Shown here in pieces: positions 16,203-25,622 of a stretch of 64,000 nucleotides of DNA. The notes beneath the pieces were generated by a model. That model did not search any database. It saw nothing but the letters and a program-made list of their open reading frames with translations, and was not told the origin of the DNA. Source of the stretch: Nitrospirae bacterium YQR-1 (GTDB taxonomy: Bacteria; Nitrospirota; Thermodesulfovibrionia; Thermodesulfovibrionales; Magnetobacteriaceae); the NCBI GenBank assembly GCA_039908095.1, contig JAMOBJ010000016.1, forward strand, positions 1 through 64,000. The letters are read 5' to 3'. How positions within the stretch are numbered: position 1 is the first letter of the stretch; each line of letters begins with the position of its first letter. The translations under genes were made by a program, and so were the position numbers.

Positions 16203-18449
16203 ATGTCAACAGCGTCAAAAATAAAAGACAATGGACAACTTCAGGGCGTGGTGGAACGTCTAACCTTTTACAGTGAAGAAAATGCCTTTGCCATACTAAA
16301 GCTGAAAGTTTTAGGGCTACGGGAGCTTATAACAGTCTGCGGCACTATGCCGGGAGTGCTTCCAGGGGAGACAATTCACATAAACGGCTCATGGCACAAT
16401 CATCCCAAATATGGCCGTCAATTTAACGCATCAACCTTTAAGTCCATAATGCCTGCAACTGTTGATGGAATCGAGAAGTATCTGGGCTCCGGTATGATCA
16501 GAGGGATAGGACCTGAGTATGCCAAACGTCTGGTTAAAGCCTTTGGCAAAAACACGCTGGATATAATCGAAAACGATATAGAAAAGTTGGCGGCGGTGGA
16601 GGGGATAGGCCGGAAACGGCTGGAGCAGATAAAATCTGCATGGGATGAGCAGCGCGAGATACGTGATGTGATGTTGTTTCTTCAAAGCTATGGAGTAAGC
16701 ACAGCCTATGCCGCCAAAATATATAAAAAGTACGGAAACGACGCCGTCAGGGTGGTATCTGAAAACCCCTACCGCCTGGCAATGGAGATATGGGGAGTGG
16801 GGTTTGTGACGGCTGACAAAATTGCCGAAAAAATCGGCATAGCCAAAGACTCTCCGATAAGGGCGGAGGCTGGTGTACTGTTTGTTTTAAATGAACTGAC
16901 CAATGCCGGCAATGTGTGCTTTCCGTATGACTCCTTTGTTGACGAATGCGTTAAGGTGCTTGAGATAGCAAGGGAAAATGTGGCCATAGCCGTCTCAGCA
17001 CAGGCCATCGCTGATAATCTGGTTATAGAGCAATCTCTTGAGGGCAGGTCAGGGGTTAACTCTCAGTCGGTTTATCTTAGCAGGTATTACACGGCTGAGG
17101 TTGGGATATCAGAAATTCTTAAGAATCTTAACTCAGCAACAAGGTCAGTGAAGGACTTTGATGATGATAAGGCACTACAGTGGGTGCAAAAGGAGCTTTC
17201 CATAGAGCTGGCAAAGGCGCAAAAAGAAGCGGTAAAAAGTGCATTTAGCGAAAAATTGCTGGTAATAACCGGAGGTCCCGGCACAGGTAAAACCACGATA
17301 ATTAATTCAATAATCCGGGTGTTTAAGCGGCTGGGACTAAAGGTGGCACTGTGTGCACCAACCGGACGGGCATCGAAGCGGATGTCGGAAGTAACCCACT
17401 CAGAGGCGAGGACAATTCACAGAATGCTTGATTTCAGCCCTAAGGAGGGTGCTTTTAAGAAAAACGAAAAGAACCCGATAGAGGCCGATCTGCTTGTTGT
17501 TGATGAGGCTTCAATGGTGGACACTATGCTGATGTACCAGCTTCTGAGAGCACTGCCGGCTGCAATAACGCTTATTCTGGTTGGGGATGTTGACCAGTTA
17601 CCCTCAGTTGGGGCTGGAACAGTCCTGAAAGATATTATAGAGTCCCGGCAGGTTCACACCGTTATGCTCAACGAAATATTCCGGCAGTCGCAAACGAGCC
17701 TGATAGTCCTAAATGCACATAAAATCAACAAAGGTGAGAGTCCAGTCTTAGTTAAAGATATGGCCAAGGGCGGCGGCTTCTATTTTATTGAGGAGAGTGA
17801 CCCGGAAAAGATTGTTCAAATTATTCTGAACCTTAATAAGACGCTGTTACCGGAGCGTTTCAGGATGGATGAGTATAATGATATTCAGATACTTACGGCG
17901 ATGAACAAGGGGCTTCTGGGCACCACAAACCTTAACACCGAGCTTCAAAACTCACTGAATCCATCAGCGTTTGAAATACAACGGATGGGCAAAGTCTTCA
18001 GGGTCGGGGATAAGGTCATGCAGGTGGTAAATAACTACGATAAAGAAGTATTTAACGGAGACATCGGAAGGGTGAGCAACATAAATGAGGAGCTTCAGGA
18101 GTTGATAATTAACTTCTATGGCCGTCCGGTCAAGTACGATTATAAGGAGTTGGATGAGGTCTTTTTAGCCTATGCCATTTCAATTCATAAATCACAGGGA
18201 AGCGAATATCCGGCCATTATTATTCCCATCCACAGCCAGCATTTTATAATGCTTCAGCGCAATCTGATATACACGGCGGTGACCAGAGGCAAGCGGCTTG
18301 TGGTTCTTGTGGGCACAAAACAGGCTCTTTACATGTCAATAAACAATGATAAGGAAAGAAAACGCTACAGCCACTTAAAACAACGCCTTATGTCGGCCCC
18401 GTCTTTAGATATACCGGAGCAGATGTTTTCGTATAAGAGACAAGGGTGA
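16203..18449 (+). CDS. recD2: RecD2-type ATP-dependent DNA helicase
   Basis: Superfamily 1B 5'-3' helicase used in replication-fork and repair work without RecBC. The 748-residue protein has the N-terminal OB-like RecD2 region (QGVVERLTFYSEENAFAIL), helix-hairpin-helix segments (MIRGIGPEYAKRL), Walker A GGPGTGKTT (about residue 356), Walker B VVDEASMVD, and motifs V/VI IHKSQGSEYP and YTAVTRGKR. The length fits RecD2, not the shorter RecD. ATG start with no strong ribosome site. No recB or recC nearby supports the RecD2 reading. Confidence 0.93.
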   Translation: MSTASKIKDNGQLQGVVERLTFYSEENAFAILKLKVLGLRELITVCGTMPGVLPGETIHINGSWHNHPKYGRQFNASTFKSIMPATVDGIEKYLGSGMIRGIGPEYAKRLVKAFGKNTLDIIENDIEKLAAVEGIGRKRLEQIKSAWDEQREIRDVMLFLQSYGVSTAYAAKIYKKYGNDAVRVVSENPYRLAMEIWGVGFVTADKIAEKIGIAKDSPIRAEAGVLFVLNELTNAGNVCFPYDSFVDECVKVLEIARENVAIAVSAQAIADNLVIEQSLEGRSGVNSQSVYLSRYYTAEVGISEILKNLNSATRSVKDFDDDKALQWVQKELSIELAKAQKEAVKSAFSEKLLVITGGPGTGKTTIINSIIRVFKRLGLKVALCAPTGRASKRMSEVTHSEARTIHRMLDFSPKEGAFKKNEKNPIEADLLVVDEASMVDTMLMYQLLRALPAAITLILVGDVDQLPSVGAGTVLKDIIESRQVHTVMLNEIFRQSQTSLIVLNAHKINKGESPVLVKDMAKGGGFYFIEESDPEKIVQIILNLNKTLLPERFRMDEYNDIQILTAMNKGLLGTTNLNTELQNSLNPSAFEIQRMGKVFRVGDKVMQVVNNYDKEVFNGDIGRVSNINEELQELIINFYGRPVKYDYKELDEVFLAYAISIHKSQGSEYPAIIIPIHSQHFIMLQRNLIYTAVTRGKRLVVLVGTKQALYMSINNDKERKRYSHLKQRLMSAPSLDIPEQMFSYKRQG

Positions 18450-18707
18450 TAAGTTCAGAACAGCTAAGCCGACACTAAACATCTGTGCAACAAGCAAAGC
18501 AAACGAGGACTTACCTTTACCATAATCTCCCGTTATTGTCCATGCACGTTGGGTTGACGACAAATAGGTTCATGATTCCTTGTAGTTATATTTCGGCGTT
18601 CGCCTATATTCTGAATATTGTATAACAAGATTTTTTCATTTCCCGCCGAGAGGTTCTGTTTGTTGAGTCCCGCCCCGATAATTTTTTATTTCAAATTAAA
18701 TTAAACA

Positions 18708-19646
18708 CTATATAGCAGTCTGTTTAGGAAAAGCGATGGATGCAATTATACCGCCTGTAAGACAAAGCAACATAAAAATAAGGCTTGCATTTACCGGTAT
18801 ATGCCAAAGGCCGGTTACTGCCAGCAGCATTTTTACTCCAATAAACGCAAGAATTACTATAACGGACATCTCCAGATGACACAGATATTTCTTAGCGGCG
18901 GCAAGCAGGAAATACATGGACCTTAACCCTAAAATTGCAAATATGTTTGACGTGTAGATCAAAAAAGGCTCCTGTGTAATTGCAATAACTGCAGGCACTG
19001 AATCAAAAGCAAACATGATATCCGCCGCTTCCACGGCAATCACGCATAAGAATAAAGGAGTGACAAATAACTTGCCGCCCTGCCTCAAAAAAAACACATT
19101 TCCCTCAACGTACGGGTGAACGCTGAATATTTTGCGTGCCAGTTTTACAGACCAATGATTAGTATAATCTTGTATCTCTGTATGCCCGGCACTTTTAGCC
19201 TGATACATCTTCCACGCTGACCATAATACAAATGCTCCAAACACTGCAAGCACCCACTGTCCCAATAGCAGCAGAGACGTACCAACGGCAATAAACAGAA
19301 ATCTCATAATCAATGCGCCTATTATTCCAAAATACAGTATCCGGTGCTGAAATTGGTCTTTAATGGCAAAACTCGAAAAAATCGCCATAAAAACAAAGAG
19401 ATTATCAACAGACAGTGATTTCTCAAGGAGATAGCCGGAAATAAACAAATACGCTTTTTCCATGCCATGAATCCAGCCAATGTAAAAAGCAAAGACAAAA
19501 GAAAGAACCACCCAAAACACTGACCAGAGAGCTGAATTAACCATGCTGACCGGCTTATCTTTTTTGTGTGAAAATAGATCAATTAACAATGCTGCTAAAA
19601 CCGCTGCGCAAAAAATAACAATACTGGTGAGATTATACCCGGGCAT
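18708..19646 (-). CDS. TerC/Alx family membrane protein
   Basis: The polytopic inner-membrane protein of about 312 residues belongs to the TerC family, whose members act in manganese export (Alx, MeeF) or tellurite resistance. Conserved family segments are EKSLSVDNLFVF and VEAADIMFAFDSVPA with their acidic residues, and ILGLRSMYFLL. The start is ATG 19646 with AAAGGAGG eight nt upstream; an earlier GTG at 19655 overlaps that ribosome site. No yybP-ykoY riboswitch could be recognised in the short leader. Confidence 0.9.
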   Translation of the reverse strand: MPGYNLTSIVIFCAAVLAALLIDLFSHKKDKPVSMVNSALWSVFWVVLSFVFAFYIGWIHGMEKAYLFISGYLLEKSLSVDNLFVFMAIFSSFAIKDQFQHRILYFGIIGALIMRFLFIAVGTSLLLLGQWVLAVFGAFVLWSAWKMYQAKSAGHTEIQDYTNHWSVKLARKIFSVHPYVEGNVFFLRQGGKLFVTPLFLCVIAVEAADIMFAFDSVPAVIAITQEPFLIYTSNIFAILGLRSMYFLLAAAKKYLCHLEMSVIVILAFIGVKMLLAVTGLWHIPVNASLIFMLLCLTGGIIASIAFPKQTAI

Positions 19647-19784
19647 CACTGCCACCTCCTTTAATTATGCTAAGCCGTTGTGTATAGTATCAGCAGTGGT
19701 TAAATATGTCAACTCTTAGTGCGCAATCCCGATACTGAAAAGCAGGGCTGAAAGACGGAGCGTTGAGAAAAACCTCCTATGAAG

Positions 19785-20555
19785 TTAATAGAAAACCTCC
19801 TCAAGAAACAGCCCCTTAGCAGGCATAGTCTTCCCTGCAAGTTTTCTGTCACAGCCTGCTATTATTCCATTTACATCATTGCCGTCAACCTTGCCGTAAC
19901 CGGCGTCAACCAATGTTCCAACTATGTTTCTAACCATGTGGCGAAGGAAACCGTCAGCCTCCACAGTTACTTTTATATAGTTGCCGGCTATAGCTGTTCC
20001 GGCAAAGTCAACATAATCCATAGGGGAGATGTTTAACGAAAAAATCTCCCGCTCCGTTGTTTTAACATCTGAATCGGCGGCGGAAAAGGATTTAAAGTCT
20101 TTTCGCCCGATAAAACAACGAGACACATCTGTCATTTTATCTGTATCAAGGGGACGTTTCAGTTGGGTACAGTAGCGGCTCAATAACGGGCTTAATATCT
20201 CTGCATTGTAAATTAAATAAAAGTATTTTTTGCTTTTAGCGTCAAACTGCGGGTGAAAGCCGGGGTCAACCTCGGCTGCATCTGTTACCCTGATATCACA
20301 GGGAAGCAAACTGTTCAGAGCTTTTTGAAAGATTTCAGGACTAAGGTGATTTGTTGTGTTAAATGCGGCAACCTGTTTAAGGGCATGTACGCCGGCATCG
20401 GTACGCCCTGAGCCGGTAAGTGTAACATTCTCACCGGTTATTTTTTTTAAGAAAGCCTCAATTGTGCCCTGTATGGTTTTGCCGCAAGGCTGCCTCTGCC
20501 ATCCCAGATAATTCGTTCCGTCATATTGTACGGATAACCGAATTCTTCTTGTCAT
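19785..20555 (-). CDS. truA: tRNA pseudouridine(38-40) synthase TruA
   Basis: Makes pseudouridine at positions 38-40 of the tRNA anticodon arm. The 256-residue protein shows YDGTNYLGWQRQP near the N-terminus, the catalytic Asp in SGRTDAGVHAL, and the C-terminal FLRHMVRNIVGTL. Length and order are typical. The ATG start lies about 35 bp after the HicB-like gene on the same strand. Confidence 0.96.
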   Translation of the reverse strand: MTRRIRLSVQYDGTNYLGWQRQPCGKTIQGTIEAFLKKITGENVTLTGSGRTDAGVHALKQVAAFNTTNHLSPEIFQKALNSLLPCDIRVTDAAEVDPGFHPQFDAKSKKYFYLIYNAEILSPLLSRYCTQLKRPLDTDKMTDVSRCFIGRKDFKSFSAADSDVKTTEREIFSLNISPMDYVDFAGTAIAGNYIKVTVEADGFLRHMVRNIVGTLVDAGYGKVDGNDVNGIIAGCDRKLAGKTMPAKGLFLEEVFY

Positions 20556-20589
20556 TATCTCAATATTAACAGGTTATATAAAAAAGCAG

Positions 20590-20793
20590 CTAACCCGCAG
20601 AGTCAGGCTCCACTTGTTTTAAATAGATTTTTAGAAACGGGCGAAGCTCCTCAAATTGGACAAACAGACTGTCACGCAAATCAGCTACCGCCTCCTCCCT
20701 GCTGTCCCCCTCACCGGTAAGTTCAGCCTCAAGACACTCTGCCACGTACCTGCCGTTGTGTTGTCTCAGAGTCATGTGAAACGTCTGAATCAT
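20590..20793 (-). CDS. HicB-like small protein
   Basis: The 67-residue protein has the HicB partial RNase-H-like fold: a beta strand pair with GRYVAECLEAELTGEGDSREEA, then a helix. HicB proteins are antitoxins of HicA mRNA interferases. No HicA-like gene lies on either side, and no ribbon-helix-helix DNA-binding tail is present. It may be a solitary HicB-type regulator. ATG start with AAGGGG upstream. Confidence 0.75.
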   Translation of the reverse strand: MIQTFHMTLRQHNGRYVAECLEAELTGEGDSREEAVADLRDSLFVQFEELRPFLKIYLKQVEPDSAG

Positions 20794-20980
20794 ACACCGT
20801 ACCCCTTTACTTTAAGAGCTTCCGGTAGTAACATTACCACCTGAAAAGCTAAACAATGCTATAGATGTATGATACACAAAAAGTTTGCACAATTCAAGTA
20901 AGGGACGGTAGAGCAAAAGTTTCTTAAAATATAATGCCTTAGACACTGTAAAAAATTTTGATAAATGTTAAAATACCGGC

Positions 20981-21595
20981 ATGGACGCTTTGAAGGAAAT
21001 ACTGCTTATTGAGGATGACCTGTCTTTAAGGAAACAGCTGGTGTTTGCACTTGAGAAATTCTACAAAGTTTTTGAGGCCGGCGCACGTCAGGAGGCTCTT
21101 AATATTTTAGCCTCCAACACAAACATAGACGTTTCAATCATAGACCTGGGGCTGCCTCCGACAGAAAATACACCAAAAGAGGGCCTCATGCTTATCGAAC
21201 ATATTATCGCTGAAACTAAATGCAAGGTTGTAGTTTTGACAGGACAGGAAACAGACATGGCCTCTATAGAATCCATCAAACTTGGTGTTTTTGATTTTTT
21301 ACCGAAACCCGCTCCGGTTGAGAAAATCCTCTATGCTGTGGAAAGAGCGCTGGTTTACCAAAAAGCCGAGGATAGTATTGAAAAAGAGGGTATCAGAAAG
21401 ATTTCACTTAACGTTAAACTGGGGGACGGTCTCCAGTCCATAAGAGATGAGGCTGAAAAGCAATTAATAAAAAAAGTCCTTACAGATACAGATTTCAATG
21501 TTTATAAGACAGCCAAAATCATGGGCATCAAGCGTGAAAACATATATTACTTCTTAAAAAAATTCGGTCTTAAACGCGATAAAAATGAAAGCTGA
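20981..21595 (+). CDS. Response regulator, receiver plus Fis-type HTH (PrsR-like without AAA+ domain)
   Basis: The 204-residue regulator has a receiver domain (D12, D13, phospho-acceptor D55, Lys in FLPKPAP) and a C-terminal Fis-type helix-turn-helix (NVYKTAKIMGIKRENIYYFLKK). PrsR-type regulators of exopolysaccharide/PEP-CTERM systems look alike but carry a central AAA+ domain; here it is missing, so sigma-54 remodelling is not expected. TAAAAT at 20969-20974 sits 6 nt before the ATG, another candidate leaderless start. It overlaps the kinase gene by 11 nt. Confidence 0.88.
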   Translation: MDALKEILLIEDDLSLRKQLVFALEKFYKVFEAGARQEALNILASNTNIDVSIIDLGLPPTENTPKEGLMLIEHIIAETKCKVVVLTGQETDMASIESIKLGVFDFLPKPAPVEKILYAVERALVYQKAEDSIEKEGIRKISLNVKLGDGLQSIRDEAEKQLIKKVLTDTDFNVYKTAKIMGIKRENIYYFLKKFGLKRDKNES

Positions 21596-22643
21596 ATTTC
21601 TCGCACTATTGGCAATTTTTGGTGGTATTGTTATAATTGCCGTCCTTATCTATCTCAAATTTATTGGAAACAGAGTGTTTAAAACTTGCATAGATGTTAT
21701 CCACCTCAATGAAAAACTTAACTACAATCCTTTACAGTTTATTAAAGATGTCAGAAATTATTTTGATGACCTTAATATTACAGATTATTCTTATAATATC
21801 GTCTTTGTCGGCTCTATCGCAAGTTTTGATCCACTGTTGGAAGATGAGCCCATATCTAAACATTATAAAGACGATGATTGTACCATTATTTTAAGAACCT
21901 TTCCCCGCTACAGAAGCGGAGAGTACAGGCTTATCAACCGTATTGTCATTGAGGTGCTGTTTTTGCTGCTGAAATCAGATATTCTCATGAAGATTAAAAT
22001 GATGAATGAAACGTTTGCAAATATCGCCAAAATCCATACTTTTATTCAGCACGATATCAAAAATATTGCCCAGTTTATCCAAAATTGCTCCTACAACCTG
22101 CAAAGTTTAAACAGCACCGAGGAAGAAATCAGATATGTTAAATACTTAAAGGAAACCTTTGAACCGCTGCTGCTTAAAGCCACAAGGATCATAAATATTA
22201 TTGATTTCAAACAATATTCTGATAAACCCAGAATGGTAAATCTAAGAGGTATCATTGAAAAAATCACATCTTTATACAAGCTAAGATGTAAAATAAACGG
22301 GGATGCTCAGGTTGTGTTTGATGAGAGCAGACTTTTCCTTATTTTTGATAATCTGCTTAAAAACATCTACGACAAATCCCTCGTTGAGGAAATCACCTGC
22401 ACTATAGATATTAAGGTGGATGATACTCAGGTCGTTGTGAGTGTGTTTGATAGCGGAAGTCCGATTTTTGAAATTTCAAAAGTTTTTGAGGCCTTCTATT
22501 CTTCTAAAGAAGGCGGCTCAGGGCTTGGTCTGTTTCAGGTCAAAGACATGCTTGGGCAGATTGGTGGCACAATAGAGGCACAAAACCTCGAAAAAGGTGT
22601 TAAATTTCAGTTAACCATCCCTCAGTTGACGGCAATGCCATAA
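21585..22643 (+). CDS. Sensor histidine kinase (PrsK-like)
   Basis: The 352-residue kinase has one N-terminal membrane segment (about residues 4-26), a region without a recognised sensor fold, a dimerisation helix with the phospho-accepting His in FIQHDIKNIAQF (the HDxKN variant typical of PrsK-like kinases), and an ATPase domain with an N box near DNLLKN and the G box GGSGLGLFQV. ATG start inside the regulator's end (ATGAAAGCTGA), so the two are translationally coupled. The signal is unknown. Confidence 0.88.
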   Translation: MKAEFLALLAIFGGIVIIAVLIYLKFIGNRVFKTCIDVIHLNEKLNYNPLQFIKDVRNYFDDLNITDYSYNIVFVGSIASFDPLLEDEPISKHYKDDDCTIILRTFPRYRSGEYRLINRIVIEVLFLLLKSDILMKIKMMNETFANIAKIHTFIQHDIKNIAQFIQNCSYNLQSLNSTEEEIRYVKYLKETFEPLLLKATRIINIIDFKQYSDKPRMVNLRGIIEKITSLYKLRCKINGDAQVVFDESRLFLIFDNLLKNIYDKSLVEEITCTIDIKVDDTQVVVSVFDSGSPIFEISKVFEAFYSSKEGGSGLGLFQVKDMLGQIGGTIEAQNLEKGVKFQLTIPQLTAMP

Positions 22644-22652
22644 AATTCTCAC

Positions 22653-23555
22653 TTATTTTTTCTCCTGGAGATAAGCCCTGTGTTGTAAGTACGCATCTCT
22701 CAAAGACAGGTATGGGTCAACAGAGGCCTCTTTTAGTGTTTCATAGTCTTGCGTATGCAGTGACAGGTGATTGGTGTAATTGTAAGCGGTGACAGCCATC
22801 GACTTTCTATAGTCGCCCAGATAATTAATCGGCCTTAGGTACATGTCCCCGACGTAGCCGAAAGAGTCCCTTAACGACTTCGGGCCAAGAAGCGGCCACA
22901 CAATATAAAAGCCATGGCCAAGGCCGTAAAACCCAAGCGTCTGTCCTGTGTCCTTTTCAGATTTCTTAAGATTAAACTCACTTGTGGCAAAATCAGCAAG
23001 CCCCGCTATTCCAATTGTAGAGTTTATTGTAAACCGTAACAGTTCATTGCCTGCATCCTCAAATTTCAGTTGTAAAACAGCATTTACAAACCGCACAGGC
23101 ATAAAGAGGTTGTAAAAGAAATTATCAACCGCTATGCGTCCATCCTCAGGCACAACAAAATTGTAAGCGGTAGTCAACGGTTTCAGTACCCCTGTATAGA
23201 GGGCATCGTTAAATTCAAACATTACTCTGTTTAATGACTCAAGGGGGTCGGCAATTTCCAAATCTCCGGTTTTCTCATCATCGCCCTGAAGTCCTTCCTG
23301 CGCCGGTGTATCTTTTTGTGAAACCAAATTATCTTGCTTTGTGGAACTATCACTAATGTCTGCCAACAGAGCAGCCAGTTGTAGATTTGTGTGTTCATTT
23401 ACAAAAGCAGACGGCTCTAACGGCATTATTTCAGTAAACACATCTGTAACACCTGTCGTATCATCTGCACAAGCCGGCCGGCCGTAAAAAAATAATATCA
23501 AAAAAAACACCACAAAAATCATGGTGGAAGTAGTAAAAATAACATTAAAACGCAT
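22653..23555 (-). CDS. mlaA: MlaA/VacJ family outer-membrane lipid-asymmetry protein
   Basis: Removes misplaced phospholipids from the outer leaflet of the outer membrane and passes them to the Mla pathway. The family block DPLESLNRVMFEFNDALY is present, followed by the conserved hydrophobic helices and the YGLGHGFYIVWPLLGP segment. An N-terminal signal peptide is clear (about residues 1-25). The expected lipobox is poor (RPAC), and a signal-peptidase-I site ACA-DD is possible. The start is ATG 23555, with AAGGAG seven nt upstream. A linker rich in Asp, Gln and Ser precedes the core. No mlaBCDEF genes are in the window. Confidence 0.9.
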   Translation of the reverse strand: MRFNVIFTTSTMIFVVFFLILFFYGRPACADDTTGVTDVFTEIMPLEPSAFVNEHTNLQLAALLADISDSSTKQDNLVSQKDTPAQEGLQGDDEKTGDLEIADPLESLNRVMFEFNDALYTGVLKPLTTAYNFVVPEDGRIAVDNFFYNLFMPVRFVNAVLQLKFEDAGNELLRFTINSTIGIAGLADFATSEFNLKKSEKDTGQTLGFYGLGHGFYIVWPLLGPKSLRDSFGYVGDMYLRPINYLGDYRKSMAVTAYNYTNHLSLHTQDYETLKEASVDPYLSLRDAYLQHRAYLQEKK

Positions 23556-23583
23556 AGTATATCTCCTTTGAGGCATGAAAACC

Positions 23584-24429
23584 CTATTTATTCGCCATTA
23601 AGTCTTTATAACATTTATGCTCACGGACATTTGCCATGTCATTGTCAGTTTTAATGTTGTTGAATTCTTTATAGCCGTTGTCAACACTAGCTTTAAGATA
23701 CTCACATGCTTTTTCCACCTTGCCGTCAACAGAGTATGCACATGCCAGGTTGTACATAATTAAGGAATCGTTGGGCGTAATCTCCAAAGCTTTTTCCAGG
23801 TTTTTAACAGACTCTGCAATATTTTTATTTTTCAGGTATGAAGCACCTAACATGGAATAAACCAGTTTATCATTAGGATTAAGCTCTACTGCTTTTTTAT
23901 AGTCATTGATAGAATTATCTATATTACCCATGATAAAATGAGAAAGCCCACGGGCTGAATAGGCATATGCCAGCGAGGGGTTTGATTCTATAGCCTTATT
24001 AAAGTCCTTTATGGCCCCCTCATTATTGCCGGTCTTTGCTAAGGCTATTCCACGGTTTACATATGCCTCAGCACTGGGAGATATTTCAATTGCCCTGTTC
24101 ATATCTTTAAGTGCATCATCATGTTTACCTAGTTCACCGTATGCTGTGCCCCTGCCCAGGTAGGCTGTTGCGCTTTTAGGATTTTTCTCTATAGCAAGAC
24201 TATAGGCGTTTATTGCCTCCTGAAATTGTTTCTGAGATATAAAAGCCCCTGCTTTTTTCATCCACTCATCAGAATCGTTACCTTTTGGAGTTAAGTAAAA
24301 ATAAGCTATTACAGCTATTATAACAGCTGAAAGAATAATTCCCACGGCAGGAATACCCTTTCCTCCGGCCGGCTCTTCATTGCTCTCTTTCATACCGGAA
24401 TCAGATAATTCGTTTTTTAAATCATCCAT
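23584..24429 (-). CDS. Membrane-anchored TPR repeat protein
   Basis: The 281-residue protein has a short acidic cytoplasmic N-terminus, one membrane helix (about 27-48) and about six tetratricopeptide repeats with the usual W/Y-LG-Y-A-F-A-P spacing (for example ATAYLGRGTAYGELGKHDDALKD). It probably scaffolds a periplasmic protein complex; the partner is unknown. ATG start with AAAGGAG. It lies 29 bp upstream of mlaA on the same strand, so the two may be co-transcribed. Confidence 0.85.
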   Translation of the reverse strand: MDDLKNELSDSGMKESNEEPAGGKGIPAVGIILSAVIIAVIAYFYLTPKGNDSDEWMKKAGAFISQKQFQEAINAYSLAIEKNPKSATAYLGRGTAYGELGKHDDALKDMNRAIEISPSAEAYVNRGIALAKTGNNEGAIKDFNKAIESNPSLAYAYSARGLSHFIMGNIDNSINDYKKAVELNPNDKLVYSMLGASYLKNKNIAESVKNLEKALEITPNDSLIMYNLACAYSVDGKVEKACEYLKASVDNGYKEFNNIKTDNDMANVREHKCYKDLMANK

Positions 24430-24490
24430 CTGCGCTCTCCTTTATTTATTATGGTTTCAAATATATTTCTGTACAGTTTGTATTTATTTA

Positions 24491-24616
24491 ATACCAAGTA
24501 GCAGTCAAAAGAGTAACGAGGCGGCAAGGAGAAAGCGACACAGGCGTACTATGCTCGTACGTCAAGGAGCTTTCGACGAAGCCAACAAAGTTAATCGAAT
24601 GAATGCAACTTGGTAT
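24491..24616. repeat. ATACCAAG repeat copy D (CGTAC/GTACG core)
   Basis: Full copy from ATACC to GGTAT. The core hairpin is CGTAC-tatgctc-GTACG, flanked by GAAAGC (left) and GCTTTC (right). It sits between the TPR gene and the acyltransferase gene. A small open frame across it is a by-product of the repeat. Confidence 0.88.
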
Positions 24617-24680
24617 AAGATACGGCTTGTAAGTACTTATTGTCAATAGCCTAATTGTCACCGGCGGTTTAAATATTGCA

Positions 24681-25619
24681 TTATAATTGTTGTTTTTGTT
24701 TTGAAATAATCAGGCGGTTTTCATCAAAGCGGTCAAGAAAATGCATAAAGGCCGGAAATCTCCTTATGCGCTGTTCGTACAAGTGCAGAAACTTTTGAGT
24801 AACTGCCACAGGGTCGGTGTTACTGTTGTGATTAATCGTATTATCAATAACAATTTTATACATTTTATCTGTGCCGGGTTCAATAAACAGTGGATTCAGT
24901 GATGCCCCTGTTTTCTGGGCAAGCAGAGCGGGTCCCACGGGAGCTGAAACCGGATACCCTAAGAAATCAAACACAGCGTGTTTGCCCACGTGCTTGTCTG
25001 TTCCGCTGCCGTCTCCGGTAATCATAATTATGCCGTTTTCATTAAGCCATTTAAAGGCAGGCCTCAGAAATGACTCAGCATTGAGTATCTCAGCCGGTAT
25101 CATACCCTCATACTTTTGCCTTAGCCTGAAAGCCACTTTTTTACCTGTCCAACTGAGCCCTTCATCTGAGGGCAGCCCTATTTGCTTCAGAGGATACCCA
25201 AGACGTGACAGTGCTACCAGAGGCAGATGTACCGGCCCGAAGTGCCCGTGGATTAAAATAACCCCCCGGCCTCTTTTCAGTGCTTCATCAAGATTGCTTA
25301 ACCCTTCAAACTCTATGTACTTATCAATTTCACGCTTGCTGAACTTTGGAAAAATAAAAATCATTAGTCTGTCTATGTAGTGGTTTTCAAAGTATTTCCT
25401 GATAATCTCCGGTGCCGTCTCATCCGTTTCAGGTTTAAATCTATTGAGGTTTTCCATAAGAGCCGAATGCTTACTGTTTGATAGTAAAAAGTGTAAATGT
25501 CCCATTTTTTTAAGAGCTGTCATACCTGTCTTAACAGGTGCCTTTTCTACAAACCACCTGAAGGGATACCACACTAACAGTCTTAAAATATCCCGATATA
25601 TACTTTCATGAGTTACCAC
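24681..25619 (-). CDS. LpxL/HtrB-like lysophospholipid acyltransferase family protein
   Basis: The 312-residue protein follows the LpxL/LpxM acyltransferase pattern: an N-terminal hydrophobic/amphipathic part, then the catalytic block GVILIHGHFGPVHL, GDGSG and PVSAPVGPALLAQKTGA. The usual motif is HX4D/E (HFGNWE); here the acid position is His (HFGPVH), which would break the charge relay in known members. It is the last gene of the minus-strand run with a glycosyltransferase and two radical SAM genes, 3 bp after the glycosyltransferase. The start is GTG at 25619. Confidence 0.8.
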   Translation of the reverse strand: MVTHESIYRDILRLLVWYPFRWFVEKAPVKTGMTALKKMGHLHFLLSNSKHSALMENLNRFKPETDETAPEIIRKYFENHYIDRLMIFIFPKFSKREIDKYIEFEGLSNLDEALKRGRGVILIHGHFGPVHLPLVALSRLGYPLKQIGLPSDEGLSWTGKKVAFRLRQKYEGMIPAEILNAESFLRPAFKWLNENGIIMITGDGSGTDKHVGKHAVFDFLGYPVSAPVGPALLAQKTGASLNPLFIEPGTDKMYKIVIDNTINHNSNTDPVAVTQKFLHLYEQRIRRFPAFMHFLDRFDENRLIISKQKQQL

Positions 25620-25622
25620 AGC

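Noticed and set aside
19656..19784. Possible yybP-ykoY manganese riboswitch before terC
   Set aside because: The leader is too short and lacks the conserved loops.
24380..24649. 89-codon frame across repeat copy D (..RRQGAFDEANKVNRMN..)
   Set aside because: Most of it is the translation of the repeat; the same peptide appears at copy F (58428-58613). No ribosome site.
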